In this document: positions 37,258 through 46,819 of the stretch, piece by piece | Position numbering within the stretch: position 1 is the stretch's first letter | Layout of the letters: every line of letters begins with the position of its first letter | Assembly (NCBI RefSeq): GCF_001583695.1 | Contig: NZ_LOBC01000072.1 | Location: 1 to 64,000 of the forward strand | DNA: 64,000 nt | Source of the DNA: Bacillus wiedmannii | Lineage (GTDB): Bacteria > Bacillota > Bacilli > Bacillales > Bacillaceae_G | Direction of reading: 5' to 3' | The notes under the pieces: model-generated | What the model was told of the DNA's origin: nothing | Seen by the model: the letters and a program-made list of their open reading frames with translations, nothing else | Databases searched by the model: none | Program-made: the position numbers and the translations under genes

Positions 37258-37626
37258 ATGCTAGCCATGAAGAACATATTACAGCAATTTATTACAATAC
37301 TCTTCGTATGCTTCACTTTTACAGGTTGCATCGATACGAATAATTCGAAAGACATTTCCTATCAAAATCAAGAAACAGAAAAAGGCATAAAAAAGGCAGT
37401 TTGGAATCAACTATCCAATCAAGAAAAGCAATATATTATCGGTGATTGGGAAAATGCAACAATGATCAAAACAATATTGCATAAACATAATAGCCGTCAA
37501 TTCAATGAAGAATATGAAGGGAGAAGTGTCTACCTCGTGCATTTCCCATCTGATACGTCCTATCCCAAAAACGTTGAAGTGTACGTCGATATCGATACAA
37601 ATAAAATTGTCGGATATAATCAATAA
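37258..37626 (+). CDS. small lipoprotein
   Basis: A 122-residue predicted lipoprotein with signal peptide and lipobox FTGC (about 22-25). The mature part is hydrophilic and ends with a beta-rich YLVHFPSD...VYVDIDTNKIVGY segment. SD GGGAGG lies four bases before the ATG. Position behind cdaS suggests a role in sporulating cells or spores, but this is only context. Confidence 0.75.
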   Translation: MLAMKNILQQFITILFVCFTFTGCIDTNNSKDISYQNQETEKGIKKAVWNQLSNQEKQYIIGDWENATMIKTILHKHNSRQFNEEYEGRSVYLVHFPSDTSYPKNVEVYVDIDTNKIVGYNQ

Positions 37627-37633
37627 ACTATTA

Positions 37634-37682
37634 AAAAATGACCTTCGAACGAATCTACGATTCATTTGGAGGTCATTTTCTT
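37634..37682 (+). terminator. terminator of the small lipoprotein gene
   Basis: A long imperfect stem beginning AAAATGACCT and ending AGGTCATTTT, with short T run. Confidence 0.8.
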
Positions 37683-37865
37683 TGGATCAAACTACAGGAT
37701 AAATGTTTAAAACAAAATAATAATTTATATGGAAAATCTTCATAAAAATATTCAGTTATCAAAAACTTACTTCTCATAGTAATAACAATGCAATTATCTT
37801 CTTTGCTATTATTTCATTTATGATTGCTTATAAGTTGTAACAACCATTCACCTTTATCTTTTTGC

Positions 37866-39353
37866 TTATTCTCCATCACTAAACCTTTCAACAAACGTTG
37901 CAAGTGTACGTACCATTGCACCTGTTGCTCCAGCTGGCCCTAAATCATGCGCTCCTGACGTTTCAGATGTTCCAGCGATGTCTAAGTGTACCCAAGGTGT
38001 ATCTTCAGCAAATTCACCTAAGAATGTACCTGCCATAACCGCATGTCCTTCGCGGCCTGGTGAGTTATTTAAATCGGCAAACTTACTGTTTCGAACGCGT
38101 TCTTTATCACGATCAAAAATCGGTAATTGCCAAATTGATTCATCTGTTTCCATAGACGCCTCTAGCACTTGCTCAAACAACTCTTCATTGTTTGTCATTG
38201 CGCCTGTCGTATGATTTCCAAGTGCAACAATTACACCACCTGTTAATGTCGCAACATCAATAAGATAGTTTGCACCTAGTTTTCTCGCATACGTAATACC
38301 GTCAGCTAACGCTAGGCGACCTTCTGCATCTGTATTTAATACTTCAATTGTTTTTCCGCTCATAGATGTGATTACATCGTCTGGCTTAAATGCTGTACCA
38401 CTTACAACGTTATCCGTTGATGGAATAACAGCGATCACATTTTGCTCTGGGCGAAGTTCGCCGATGATTTCCATCGCACCTAAAACAGCAGCTGCACCGC
38501 CCATATCACCTTTCATACCGACCATACCTTCACGTGGTTTTAAAGAATAACCACCTGTATCGTATGTAATCCCTTTTCCAACGAATCCAATGACATCTGT
38601 CCACTCTTCTTTTCCTTTATAAATAAGAGCGATCATTTTTGGTGGCTCACTAGATCCTTGATTTACTGCAAGTAACGCACCCATACCAAGCTCTTCCATC
38701 TCTTCTTTCTCAAGAACTTTATAATCCATATCATACTTTTCCGCTAACTCAACAGCATACTCAGCAAGCTTCGTCGCTGTTAGTACGTTTGGCGGCATAT
38801 TTACTAGTGTACGAGCTGAATTTGTTGCACGTCCATGTACGTAGCCAACTGTTAATGCAGCTTCAATTTCTTGTGCATCTTCCGCTGTAATAGCCGTGAA
38901 CTTCTCTAACTCTACACGATCCTTTTTATCTGATTTATACGTTTGTAACTCATATGTACCAAGACCTTGTACTTCTGCTGCAATATGAGCTACATCAATC
39001 GCATCTAATTTCTCCGTTACGAAAGAATCAAGCAAGATTGCTACATCTTGTACTTTTGCTGCTTGTAACGTTTTAAACGCCTTACCAAGAGCAGCACGCA
39101 ACGTTTCTGTCGTGTAAGACTCTTTCTTACCTAAACCAACGAAATAATAACGTTTCACATTTGTTTTTCCTAAACTATGTACTTTTGAAATAGCTTTCTT
39201 CTTCGTAGAAAGTTCTTTCTCTTCTAATAAAACTTGTAGTTGTCCTTCAAACGCTTTGTCCAGTTCTTGTACAAAACTACTCGTTTTCTCTTCTTCAAAT
39301 AAGGCAACGATTACTGCTTCATGGCTTGCTAATTCTTTTTGTACTTGAAACAT
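37866..39353 (-). CDS. pepA: leucyl aminopeptidase (M17)
   Basis: Removes N-terminal residues from peptides in the cytoplasm; a two-metal, usually hexameric enzyme. 495 residues: variable N-terminal domain (1-170) and catalytic domain with [23 protein letters not shown] and the signature [10 protein letters not shown] (about 342-351). SD GGGGG precedes the ATG. Corresponds to B. subtilis YuiE/AmpA. Monocistronic. Confidence 0.95.
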   Translation of the reverse strand: MFQVQKELASHEAVIVALFEEEKTSSFVQELDKAFEGQLQVLLEEKELSTKKKAISKVHSLGKTNVKRYYFVGLGKKESYTTETLRAALGKAFKTLQAAKVQDVAILLDSFVTEKLDAIDVAHIAAEVQGLGTYELQTYKSDKKDRVELEKFTAITAEDAQEIEAALTVGYVHGRATNSARTLVNMPPNVLTATKLAEYAVELAEKYDMDYKVLEKEEMEELGMGALLAVNQGSSEPPKMIALIYKGKEEWTDVIGFVGKGITYDTGGYSLKPREGMVGMKGDMGGAAAVLGAMEIIGELRPEQNVIAVIPSTDNVVSGTAFKPDDVITSMSGKTIEVLNTDAEGRLALADGITYARKLGANYLIDVATLTGGVIVALGNHTTGAMTNNEELFEQVLEASMETDESIWQLPIFDRDKERVRNSKFADLNNSPGREGHAVMAGTFLGEFAEDTPWVHLDIAGTSETSGAHDLGPAGATGAMVRTLATFVERFSDGE

Positions 39354-39471
39354 GTTCAGACCCCCTAAATTTCTCTACTCTGCCTTTATTATAACTTTAT
39401 TTTCGATAAAATGCGATAATTCTAACTTCTGTTACATCCTCTATAATCCATATTTCTTCTATTTATAAAAT

Positions 39472-39502
39472 AAAAAAGTCTAGCGTAATTACCACTAGAC
39501 TA
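39472..39502 (-). terminator. yuiC-type gene terminator
   Basis: AGTCTAG/CTAGACT stem with an 11-nt loop and six T on the minus strand; it overlaps the stop codon. Confidence 0.85.
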
Positions 39503-40126
39503 TCTTTGTTTTAAATATTGACCACGAAACACTTGCATCGTTTCGTCTTGATTTAACATCGTTAACTCTTCTTCTGAAAACTTACCATTTCCAACTTTCA
39601 CTACATACACATTCACTTTTTTCTTACCCCATTGGCTATAAACATCTTTCACCGTATCATAATACAGATCAAGACGGTTTCCTTTTATTGCACCGCCCTT
39701 ATCAGCTACTACACCGTACCCATAACCTGGTACGAATAGAATCGTTCCAATTGGGAATACGCGTAAGTCCGCAGCGATTGTGGAATATAAATCCCTTTTC
39801 ACCTTAACTCCTGAATATGTAATACCATACTCCGGATGTCCCGGTCTCTTACCAGTTGACTCAATTCCCGACGTATAACCTGTTGCAGTCATTTCAATTG
39901 AACGATATTTAGACCAGTCGTTTGCCTGCTCTAAAGCATTTATCACTTCTTTACTCGGAGCAACATTTCTCTTAACTTCTGCTGCATGTACTTCTTTTGC
40001 ACTCGTTCCCTCATATTTCTTTACAATCTCTAATAAAGAAACTCCTGTGAAAGCATTCCATGTTACGCATAATGCGGATACAAGTAAACAAGTCATCACA
40101 ATGCGAATACAATATCGTTTTAACAT
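39500..40126 (-). CDS. yuiC: YuiC-like 3D-domain murein enzyme
   Basis: A 208-residue protein with an N-terminal membrane/signal segment (about 6-26) and a C-terminal 3D domain (about 80-180): [51 protein letters not shown] carries the three conserved Asp. B. subtilis YuiC is a MltA-fold muralytic enzyme linked to stationary phase. AAGGAG lies 14 bases before the ATG and within a predicted hairpin (40143-40178). Confidence 0.88.
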   Translation of the reverse strand: MLKRYCIRIVMTCLLVSALCVTWNAFTGVSLLEIVKKYEGTSAKEVHAAEVKRNVAPSKEVINALEQANDWSKYRSIEMTATGYTSGIESTGKRPGHPEYGITYSGVKVKRDLYSTIAADLRVFPIGTILFVPGYGYGVVADKGGAIKGNRLDLYYDTVKDVYSQWGKKKVNVYVVKVGNGKFSEEELTMLNQDETMQVFRGQYLKQR

Positions 40127-40142
40127 TTTTATATTCCACACT

Positions 40143-40178
40143 CCTTCATCGTTAATCATTCCCTATACGATGAAGGAA
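40143..40178 (-). promoter_or_regulatory. hairpin masking the yuiC ribosome binding site
   Basis: TCCTTCATCG (40169-40178 read on minus) pairs perfectly with CGATGAAGGA (40143-40152 on minus), which contains most of the AAGGAG SD. Confidence 0.55.
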
Positions 40179-40183
40179 TATGC

Positions 40184-40215
40184 AAAAAAATAATCCCCAA
40201 ATGAATTGGAGATTA
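40184..40215 (-). terminator. yuiB terminator
   Basis: AATCTCCAA/TTGGGGATT stem with seven T on the minus strand. Confidence 0.8.
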
Positions 40216-40530
40216 AAACATTTGATATCCGCTTTTCCGAAGTTTCTTAATGACAATTCCGGCTAAAGCAGCACCTACTAATCCAGTAGATAGAATAAAC
40301 ACATCTGCCTGCCCTAAATGTGATACACTTGTCCCAAATGAAGAGAATGTTTCTTTCGGCTTTGAAAAATAATCCCACACACTCGCCTTATTAATAATAA
40401 GTATACAAACAATCGGATACACAATAACCATTACCCATGTCGCTCGCAATATCATGTTGAGTAAAAATCCAATTCCAAAAAACAAAATAAAAAATAACAT
40501 CATTGAAATAAGTAGTACTGGTATACTCAC
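40213..40530 (-). CDS. yuiB: YuiB-like membrane protein
   Basis: A 105-residue protein with two long N-terminal helices (about 3-47) and a third near 77-95, matching YuiB of B. subtilis in place and layout. Start GTG with GGAGAGGGAG; overlaps the NUDIX stop by four bases, so translation is coupled. Function unknown. Confidence 0.78.
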   Translation of the reverse strand: MSIPVLLISMMLFFILFFGIGFLLNMILRATWVMVIVYPIVCILIINKASVWDYFSKPKETFSSFGTSVSHLGQADVFILSTGLVGAALAGIVIKKLRKSGYQMF

Positions 40531-41033
40531 TCTTTCTCCCTCTCCTTCGCATGCGCCGTAAATACATGATAGGCTGTATAACCAAATTGCTCTCCTGGAT
40601 CTAATGTTTTGTTCATCTCAAGATGTAGTTCTGATCTTCCTTCAAACAAATATTTGATAAGTAGAGACGTATTTGGATCGTCCGCAATCGTATCTGGATG
40701 TAAAAATGCTACTTCAGACAATTCCTTCTCCTGTACAATAATGTTTTCTCCTTCAGGCTCCAAAAGGAAAATAATCATATTATCACTAATCTCATTGCGA
40801 ATCACGCCCGATCGAACACCAATGATCCCCTTCACATGAGCGACGATACCTGTCTCTTCTAACACTTCACGTTTCACAGCTTCATCAACCGTCTCACCTT
40901 CATTTACAAAACCAGCCGGCAAAGACCATTTCCCCTTTAATCCACTATATTTTTTCTTAACGAACAGCCACCTGCCATCTTTTGTAGCTACTAAGCCACC
41001 AACAGCTAGCCATACTTTCCCTCGCTTCTCCAT
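40527..41033 (-). CDS. NUDIX hydrolase
   Basis: A 168-residue NUDIX protein with the box GFVNEGETVDEAVKREVLEETG (given in part; G and EE residues intact, about 42-63). It should hydrolyse a nucleoside diphosphate linked to another group. SD GAGGAGGG precedes the ATG. Cotranscribed with yuiB. Substrate unknown. Confidence 0.88.
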   Translation of the reverse strand: MEKRGKVWLAVGGLVATKDGRWLFVKKKYSGLKGKWSLPAGFVNEGETVDEAVKREVLEETGIVAHVKGIIGVRSGVIRNEISDNMIIFLLEPEGENIIVQEKELSEVAFLHPDTIADDPNTSLLIKYLFEGRSELHLEMNKTLDPGEQFGYTAYHVFTAHAKEREKE

Positions 41034-41107
41034 GATGTAATACCCTCCTCTACTAGAACGGACAGAATATTCTTTCTTTTTTATGTATTATACTATATTT
41101 TTAAAAT

Positions 41108-41147
41108 GAAAAAAGCAGAAACAGCTCTTAGCCGTTTCTGCTTTTTC
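41108..41147 (-). terminator. yumB terminator
   Basis: AAAAAGCAGAAAC/GTTTCTGCTTTTT stem with an 11-nt loop, T-rich both sides. Confidence 0.9.
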
Positions 41148-41156
41148 TATTATATA

Positions 41157-42368
41157 TTAAAAGAACTTTAATTTACCTTTTTTAAGAACTAATAAAGGTC
41201 CACCTAATAAGAATAGGTAACGGTTATCGATAACTTTCTTCATGAAGGAAGCTTTCCAACCTGTTAACTTTTTGCCCATAACAACGCCCATTGCATCGTC
41301 ATGACCTAAAGAACATACAGATCCTTTATTGTCGAATGCGAATTTTTTCATTTCGCCTTTACCACGAACTAACACAGTTAAGTTGTGTGCAATGTTGTAA
41401 CCTTCTTGAATTGCGATTTGTGCCGTTGGTGGGTATGGACGATTAATTTCTTCGTTAATGATTAACGCTGCGTCACCAACCATAAATACATCTTCGTATC
41501 CTGGAGCGTGCATGTACTCATCAACTTTTACACGTCCGCGCATTGCTTCAAAGCCAGACTCTTCTACAATACCGTTACCACGAACACCCGCAGCCCAAAC
41601 TACTGTTTCAGACTTAATTAATTCAGTATCATCGCCGTTTGCAACGATAATACCTTCTTCAGTTGCTTCTTTAATTGCTGTACCGATGCGGAATTCTACA
41701 CCTTTTTTCTCAAGTTGTTTTACAGCGTATTCTACTAATGCCGGATCGAAACCTGGAAGTGCTGTTGGAGCAGCTTCTACACAGATGATACGTGCTTTTT
41801 CACGTGGTACATTATACTCTTTGCAAAGTTCAGGAACACGGTTTGCAAGCTCACCTACGTACTCGATACCAGTAAATCCAGCACCACCAACAACGATTGT
41901 TACTAACTCATCGCGCTTTTCAGTTGCATATTTAGCGAAACTAGCTTCCATATGCTCACGAATTTCACGAGTTGCATTAATGTTAGCAATTGAGAATGCA
42001 TGCTCTTTTAATCCTGTAATTCCGAATGTTTCTGATTCGAAACCAAGACCGATTACTAAGTAGTCATACTCTAGCTCGCCGTCTTTTAAGATGATGCGTT
42101 TTTCAGCAGCTTTAATTTCTACTACTGTGTCTTGTACAAAGTTCACTTTATTTGTATCAATAACGTCTTGAATATCTAGACAGATTTTTTCATCTTGTAA
42201 TGTACCAGCTGCGCTCTCATGTAACCAAGTCGCTTGGTAGTGATAGCTGTTGTTGTTTACTAACGTAATTTCAGCTTCATTTACAGATAATGCTTTTTGC
42301 AGACGAACAGTCGTAATCATCCCGCCATAACCTGCACCTAAAACTACGATTTTTGGAGTCTTCACCAA
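41157..42368 (-). CDS. yumB: type II NADH dehydrogenase (YumB)
   Basis: A membrane-associated FAD flavoprotein passing electrons from NADH to quinone. About 403 residues with FAD motif [10 protein letters not shown] (about 7-16), NAD motif [15 protein letters not shown] and FMVGDAA near the second FAD contact. C-terminal hydrophobic residues may attach it to the membrane. The frame extends upstream to 42455, but AAAAGGG places the start at the TTG 42368 or the adjoining GTG 42365. Preceded by a promoter and a Rex-like dyad. Confidence 0.92.
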   Translation of the reverse strand: MVKTPKIVVLGAGYGGMITTVRLQKALSVNEAEITLVNNNSYHYQATWLHESAAGTLQDEKICLDIQDVIDTNKVNFVQDTVVEIKAAEKRIILKDGELEYDYLVIGLGFESETFGITGLKEHAFSIANINATREIREHMEASFAKYATEKRDELVTIVVGGAGFTGIEYVGELANRVPELCKEYNVPREKARIICVEAAPTALPGFDPALVEYAVKQLEKKGVEFRIGTAIKEATEEGIIVANGDDTELIKSETVVWAAGVRGNGIVEESGFEAMRGRVKVDEYMHAPGYEDVFMVGDAALIINEEINRPYPPTAQIAIQEGYNIAHNLTVLVRGKGEMKKFAFDNKGSVCSLGHDDAMGVVMGKKLTGWKASFMKKVIDNRYLFLLGGPLLVLKKGKLKFF

Positions 42369-42827
42369 ATCACAACCCTTTTCTTTATATAATAGTAATG
42401 AAAAATAATACCAAGTACTAAAAACTATATTTGTCAAGAATGTGGAATTTATCACATTCTATATCATAACAAAACGCAGTCAAAAAATCGTACGAATTTT
42501 GTCATAGAAATTTAACATAATACTTCCCTATATTAGTCGGTTTTATTCCAGAATTCAAGCGTCTGGAGAATTATCAATATTTTAAAATAACATAGCGTTT
42601 TCAAGGGTTTTTCAGCCTTTTTTTCATGTATTTTCCTTTCACCATATTTTATACAATTAAAAAAGCATCTATGCGAAAACTTACACACAATTCAGTCGTT
42701 TTCAGAAGTATTATGAACTCAAATATGCTATCATTTATTTGAAAGTGTCATCATTTGCAGGATTTTCGTGTACATATGAACAATATATGAAATCAATATC
42801 AAAATTCCATCTATAGGGGGAATGAAA
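42369..42827. other. divergent yumB/yumC intergenic region
   Basis: 459 bp between divergently transcribed flavoenzyme genes. It contains the yumB -35-like element and Rex-like dyad near 42432-42457; no further gene is supported. The yumC promoter is unclear (TATCAT near 42729 is a possible -10). Confidence 0.5.
42432..42457 (-). promoter_or_regulatory. yumB -35 with Rex-like dyad
   Basis: Minus strand: ATGTGATAAATTCCACAT (42457-42440) has TGTG/CACA half-sites with an 8-bp centre, then TTGACA at 42437-42432. It resembles a degenerate Rex (NADH-sensing) operator, but the inner positions deviate from TTGTGAA-N4-TTCACAA. Confidence 0.4.
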
Positions 42828-43817
42828 GTGGCAGAAAATCAAAAAGTTTACGACATAACAATTATTGGTGGTGGTCCAACAGGGCTGTTCACAGCATTTT
42901 ATGGCGGTATGAGACAAGCAAGTGTAAAAATCATTGAAAGCTTACCTCAACTTGGAGGACAATTATCCGCACTCTACCCTGAAAAATACATTTATGATGT
43001 AGCTGGATTTCCAAAAGTGCGCGCACAAGAACTAGTTGATAACTTAAAAGAGCAAATGAAAAAATTTGATCCAACCGTTTGCTTAGAAGAAGCTGTTGAT
43101 ACGCTTGAGAAACAAGCTGACGGTATATTTAAACTTGTTACGAATAAGCAAACTCACTATTCTAAATCAGTTATTATTACCGCTGGCAATGGTGCTTTCC
43201 AACCACGCCGCTTAGAATTAGAAGATACAGCAAAGTATGAAAAGAAAAACTTACATTATTTCGTTGATGATATGAATAAATTTGCTGGTAAGCGCGTCGT
43301 AGTATTTGGCGGCGGCGACTCAGCTGTCGATTGGACAATGATGTTAGAGCCGATCGCTGAAAAAGTTACAATCGTTCATCGCCGTGATAAGTTCCGTGCA
43401 CATGAACATAGCGTAGAAAGCTTAATGAATTCTCGTGCAGAAGTAAGCACACCGTACATACCAGTAGAACTCATTGGTGATGACAACATTGAACAAGTCG
43501 TTCTTCAGCATGTAAAAACAGAAGAAAAAATTATCATCGATGTGGATGATGTCATCGTAAACTACGGCTTCGTTTCCTCTCTTGGCCCAATCAAAAACTG
43601 GGGCTTAGATATACAAAAAAACAGCATTCTCGTGAACTCGAAAATGGAAACAAATATTCCTGGCATATATGCTGCTGGTGACATTTGTACATATGAAGGA
43701 AAAGTAAAACTCATTGCTTGCGGCTTCGGTGAAGCACCAACAGCAGTAAACAATGCAAAAGCTTACTTCGATCCAAACGCAAAACTTCAACCGATGCACA
43801 GCTCTAGTATGTTTTAA
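42828..43817 (+). CDS. yumC: ferredoxin-NADP+ reductase type 2 (YumC)
   Basis: A 329-residue thioredoxin-reductase-like FAD enzyme that reduces ferredoxin/flavodoxin with NADPH. FAD motif [10 protein letters not shown] (about 11-20), NADPH motif [12 protein letters not shown] (about 154-165), and [13 protein letters not shown]; the CxxC of thioredoxin reductases is absent, as expected. An ATG at 42822 runs into the SD (GGGGG); the GTG at 42828 is better spaced and matches the family start. Confidence 0.95.
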   Translation: MAENQKVYDITIIGGGPTGLFTAFYGGMRQASVKIIESLPQLGGQLSALYPEKYIYDVAGFPKVRAQELVDNLKEQMKKFDPTVCLEEAVDTLEKQADGIFKLVTNKQTHYSKSVIITAGNGAFQPRRLELEDTAKYEKKNLHYFVDDMNKFAGKRVVVFGGGDSAVDWTMMLEPIAEKVTIVHRRDKFRAHEHSVESLMNSRAEVSTPYIPVELIGDDNIEQVVLQHVKTEEKIIIDVDDVIVNYGFVSSLGPIKNWGLDIQKNSILVNSKMETNIPGIYAAGDICTYEGKVKLIACGFGEAPTAVNNAKAYFDPNAKLQPMHSSSMF

Positions 43818-43825
43818 TATAGAAA

Positions 43826-43863
43826 TGAAAAGAACTCCTTTTACGTAAAAGGAGTTCTTTTGT
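43826..43863 (+). terminator. yumC terminator
   Basis: AAAAGAACTCCTTTT/AAAAGGAGTTCTTTT, 15-bp perfect stem with ACGT loop. Confidence 0.93.
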
Positions 43864-43894
43864 TATTGTGCTACCGTATCCTTCCAAAATATGT

Positions 43895-43918
43895 TACAAT
43901 AAATAAGAACAAACGTTC
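43895..43918 (+). promoter_or_regulatory. -10-like element with LexA (SOS)-box-like site
   Basis: GAACAAACGTTC (43907-43918) matches the Bacillus LexA core GAACRNRYGTTY completely; only the outermost C on each side differs. TACAAT (43895) is a possible -10 just upstream, so LexA would cover the start region. Confidence 0.55.
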
Positions 43919-43943
43919 TATTTGATAAGGGGGATATTTTAAA

Positions 43944-44420
43944 ATGAAAGAACCTATTATAGTAAAAAAAGAAGCTTTCCAAGCAATCGGCGTTTCGATT
44001 ACGACGACAAATGAAATAGAGGCATCTACTGAAGGAAAAATCCCACAACTTTGGAACCGCTACTTCCAAGAACAAATGATGCATCACATCCCAAATCAAC
44101 AAACGAAAGAAACATTCGCTTTCTACTCAAATTACGAATCAGATGAAACTGGTACATATCAATTTACAATCGGTATGCCCGTTTCTTCATTAGAAGACGT
44201 TCCTGAAAATATGACAATTTTAACAATACCTGCCGCTACGTATGCGGTATTTACAACGAGAAAGGGACCAGTTGCTGAAGTCGTTTGTGAGGCTTGGGAA
44301 TATATTTGGAAATGGTCAAAAGAAAACAAACGTGCTTTTACAACAGACTTTGAGCTTTATGATGAAAAAGCAACAGATCCAAACAACGTACAATTAGATA
44401 TTTATATTGCATTAGCCTGA
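43944..44420 (+). CDS. GyrI-like/AraC effector-binding domain protein
   Basis: A 158-residue stand-alone GyrI-like domain (SHS2 fold). IPQLWNRYFQEQ, TYQFTIGMPV and the conserved acidic residue in AWEYIWKWS are seen, and the end FELYDEKATDP...LDIYIAL is typical. Relatives include E. coli SbmC/GyrI, which protects gyrase and is SOS-induced, and many small-molecule-binding proteins. SD AAGGGGG precedes the ATG. The SOS-box-like site upstream favours a DNA-damage link. Confidence 0.83.
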   Translation: MKEPIIVKKEAFQAIGVSITTTNEIEASTEGKIPQLWNRYFQEQMMHHIPNQQTKETFAFYSNYESDETGTYQFTIGMPVSSLEDVPENMTILTIPAATYAVFTTRKGPVAEVVCEAWEYIWKWSKENKRAFTTDFELYDEKATDPNNVQLDIYIALA

Positions 44421-44465
44421 ACGACAAAAAAGAAGATACCATTTGGTATCTTCTTTTTTGTCGTT
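44420..44465 (+). terminator. 22-bp perfect palindromic terminator
   Basis: Arms of 22 bp around TT, starting AACGACAAAAAAGAAGATAC; it begins at the last base of the stop codon. Confidence 0.93.
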
Positions 44466-44595
44466 AAATAGCCACTGTGCAAACCCAACATTATTGTCTA
44501 CAATGAGAAAGTGCAGTATAGAAATATTAGAAACTGTATAAAGTGATTGTTAACAGGTTTTTCAGTTTAAATTTGTCACATAGAAAGGAAGCAAT

Positions 44596-45843
44596 ATGGA
44601 GGAACTACAACAAAATAAATCTGCTTTAAAAGAAAATGCGAAACCGTTATTAAAAAATACGAATTTCCTTTTTCTTTGGGCAGCTACTCTTTTTTCAAGT
44701 TTTGCTTTAGCCTTTTTTACTTTTTCACAAACGTGGTACATAGCAAAAACATTAAACCTTGAGGCTTCACTCGGTGTTGTTTTCGTAGCTCTTAGTGTTC
44801 CAAGGCTTATTTTTATGATTATCGGCGGTGCTGTAGCTGATAAATTCCCGAAAAAAAACATTATGTTTTATTCTAATATTATTCGTGCTATTCTCGTCGC
44901 AACCATCCTTACATGGTTCATCGTAGGTGATGTAACACTATATACATTTGCTTTATTCGCTTTATTCTTCGGGCTTGCTGATGCTTTTTTCTGGTCAGCT
45001 GATGGATCTATCTTGCCTGAACTTGTAGAAAAAAGCCGTTTAACACAAGCAAACTCACTTACACAAATGTCAAATCAAGCATCGGTCATCCTAGGCCCTG
45101 TACTTGGCGGAATTCTTATTAAATTTACGAACTATGAAACGATCTTTTCGATCACGATTTTATTACTAATCGTCGCAGCCATACTCGTTCAAAAAATACA
45201 ATTTACGATGCCAGAACAGCAAAATACAGACAAAGGCATGTTCACTTCTATTAAAGAAGGAATCTTATATGTAAAGGAATCACCATTCCTTTCAACCTTC
45301 CTTATTTGTAGTGCCTTTTTAAACTTATTTTTAATCGGCCCGATGCAAGTCGGTTTCCCGCTTTTCGTTAAAAATGTTCTGCACGGTGACTCGCTTCAGT
45401 TTAGTTACTTAGAAGCATCTGTAGGGGGCGGAATGGCAATAGGCGCTGTCATTGTCGGTTTAAAAAATATTAATCGTAGACGCGGTCTATTTTGCATTAT
45501 CATGATGCTACTGTCTGGTGTATTCTTCTTATCCATCAACTTTAGCACCGTACTTTGGCAAGCATTATTAGCTGGCATGTTTTACGGTATTACAATTGCA
45601 ATGGCTATCGTTCCGCTTATGGCGATGATTCAATCGACAGTAAAAGAAGAAATGATGGGACGCGTAATGAGTCTACTTATGCTCTCATCAATGGGCTTTA
45701 TCCCGCTTTCTTATGCATTCACATCAATCGCACTTGCAATAGGAATTCCAATCGTAACCGTTATGAAAAGCGGTGCAATCGCCGTTATCGTCTTCGTACT
45801 ATTTGTAGCGATTCGTGTTCCAGTTGTAAGGAAGTTTGATTAA
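44596..45843 (+). CDS. MFS efflux transporter
   Basis: A 415-residue major facilitator with about 12 helices, hydrophilic 25-residue N-terminus, and loop motif GGAVADKFPKKNIM (about 75-88) between helices 2 and 3. It resembles the MFS_3/enterobactin-exporter-like group. SD GAAAGGAAG precedes the ATG. Substrate unknown. Confidence 0.87.
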   Translation: MEELQQNKSALKENAKPLLKNTNFLFLWAATLFSSFALAFFTFSQTWYIAKTLNLEASLGVVFVALSVPRLIFMIIGGAVADKFPKKNIMFYSNIIRAILVATILTWFIVGDVTLYTFALFALFFGLADAFFWSADGSILPELVEKSRLTQANSLTQMSNQASVILGPVLGGILIKFTNYETIFSITILLLIVAAILVQKIQFTMPEQQNTDKGMFTSIKEGILYVKESPFLSTFLICSAFLNLFLIGPMQVGFPLFVKNVLHGDSLQFSYLEASVGGGMAIGAVIVGLKNINRRRGLFCIIMMLLSGVFFLSINFSTVLWQALLAGMFYGITIAMAIVPLMAMIQSTVKEEMMGRVMSLLMLSSMGFIPLSYAFTSIALAIGIPIVTVMKSGAIAVIVFVLFVAIRVPVVRKFD

Positions 45844-45850
45844 CTACTTG

Positions 45851-45882
45851 GAGTCATGTATTATACGCATGGCTCTTTTTTA
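45851..45882 (+). terminator. MFS gene terminator
   Basis: GAGTCATG/CATGGCTC stem with six T. It overlaps the last codons of the convergent winged-helix gene. Confidence 0.85.
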
Positions 45883-46742
45883 AACGGATTAAATAACGTT
45901 ATCCCCTTACTCCTTCTCACAGCTGCTCCCCATTCTAATCCAACCTCTAAAAATAGATCCCGCACTGTACTATATAGAAGCGCCTTCACATTTTTACGGA
46001 TTTCCCCGTATTTATACGCTCTCACAACACTCTTTACTCGCCAAATGAAGTTTCCATACACTTCTTCATCCGCTAATATTTGCTCCAGTAAAACACCTTG
46101 CTCTAGTAACCCGCTCTTTTTATATGCAAGTTCCACCTTACTCCAAAATATATTAATCTTCTTCGGATTACGCGTCATCGGCACAAGTGCGTATATAAAA
46201 GGCTTCGGTATATCGTGACGGCAATACGTCTCATCAAGCTCGTACGTTTCTTTTCTATTCTCTTTTATTTGTGGAATGTTTTTAAAAAGAATTGTTTCCC
46301 CTTCACTTTTTTGCTCATTTTTACTACAGCCATCTGCACGATCCTCACTTTCACATGCGGACAGTTTCATACGGTCATCCATGCGGTCAATTGCAGATGT
46401 AAGAAATACATATAAGTTCGCACTATATCCGCCGCGCTTATGTCTTTCTTTTGTCGCAACACGCTTTATAATTCCTAGTTCCTCTAATTTTGCAATTGAA
46501 CGGCGTACTGTACGAATACTTTTTCCAACATTTGTAGCAATCGTCTCCATTAACGGACAAGCAACTCCCACTGTTTTCTGTTTCTCATTCACCGCATACT
46601 TCCCTAAAAAATAAATGATAGTTGTATCCGTTTTATTTAATTGAAATCGATAGCACTTCAAAATTTGTCTTTGATATGTATTAAACTCTTCTTTACTTCG
46701 AAATTCACTATATGGTTTCATTAAATTATATAAGCTTCCCAT
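45861..46742 (-). CDS. winged-helix DNA-binding protein of unknown role
   Basis: A 293-residue protein. Residues about 30-110 form a winged helix-turn-helix (TIIYFLGKYAV, ETIATNVGKSIRTVRRSIAKLEELGIIKRV), of the HTH_36 type found in phage and plasmid replication/regulatory proteins. A polar linker follows, then a basic helical C-terminal domain (about 180-280) with no family I recognise. SD GAGGTGA supports the ATG at 46742. It could be a chromosomal regulator derived from a mobile replicon. Confidence 0.72.
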   Translation of the reverse strand: MGSLYNLMKPYSEFRSKEEFNTYQRQILKCYRFQLNKTDTTIIYFLGKYAVNEKQKTVGVACPLMETIATNVGKSIRTVRRSIAKLEELGIIKRVATKERHKRGGYSANLYVFLTSAIDRMDDRMKLSACESEDRADGCSKNEQKSEGETILFKNIPQIKENRKETYELDETYCRHDIPKPFIYALVPMTRNPKKINIFWSKVELAYKKSGLLEQGVLLEQILADEEVYGNFIWRVKSVVRAYKYGEIRKNVKALLYSTVRDLFLEVGLEWGAAVRRSKGITLFNPFKKEPCV

Positions 46743-46819
46743 TTTTATCACCTCATTTATAGGTAAGAGTCAGGAAGCAAAATTGGCGGGGTATTTTAAA
46801 ATTTTTTGGAGGTGACAAT

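Noticed and set aside
41458-42063. 201-codon plus-strand frame antisense to yumB
   Set aside because: Long only because of codon bias in yumB; Ser/Thr/Pro-rich shadow without SD.
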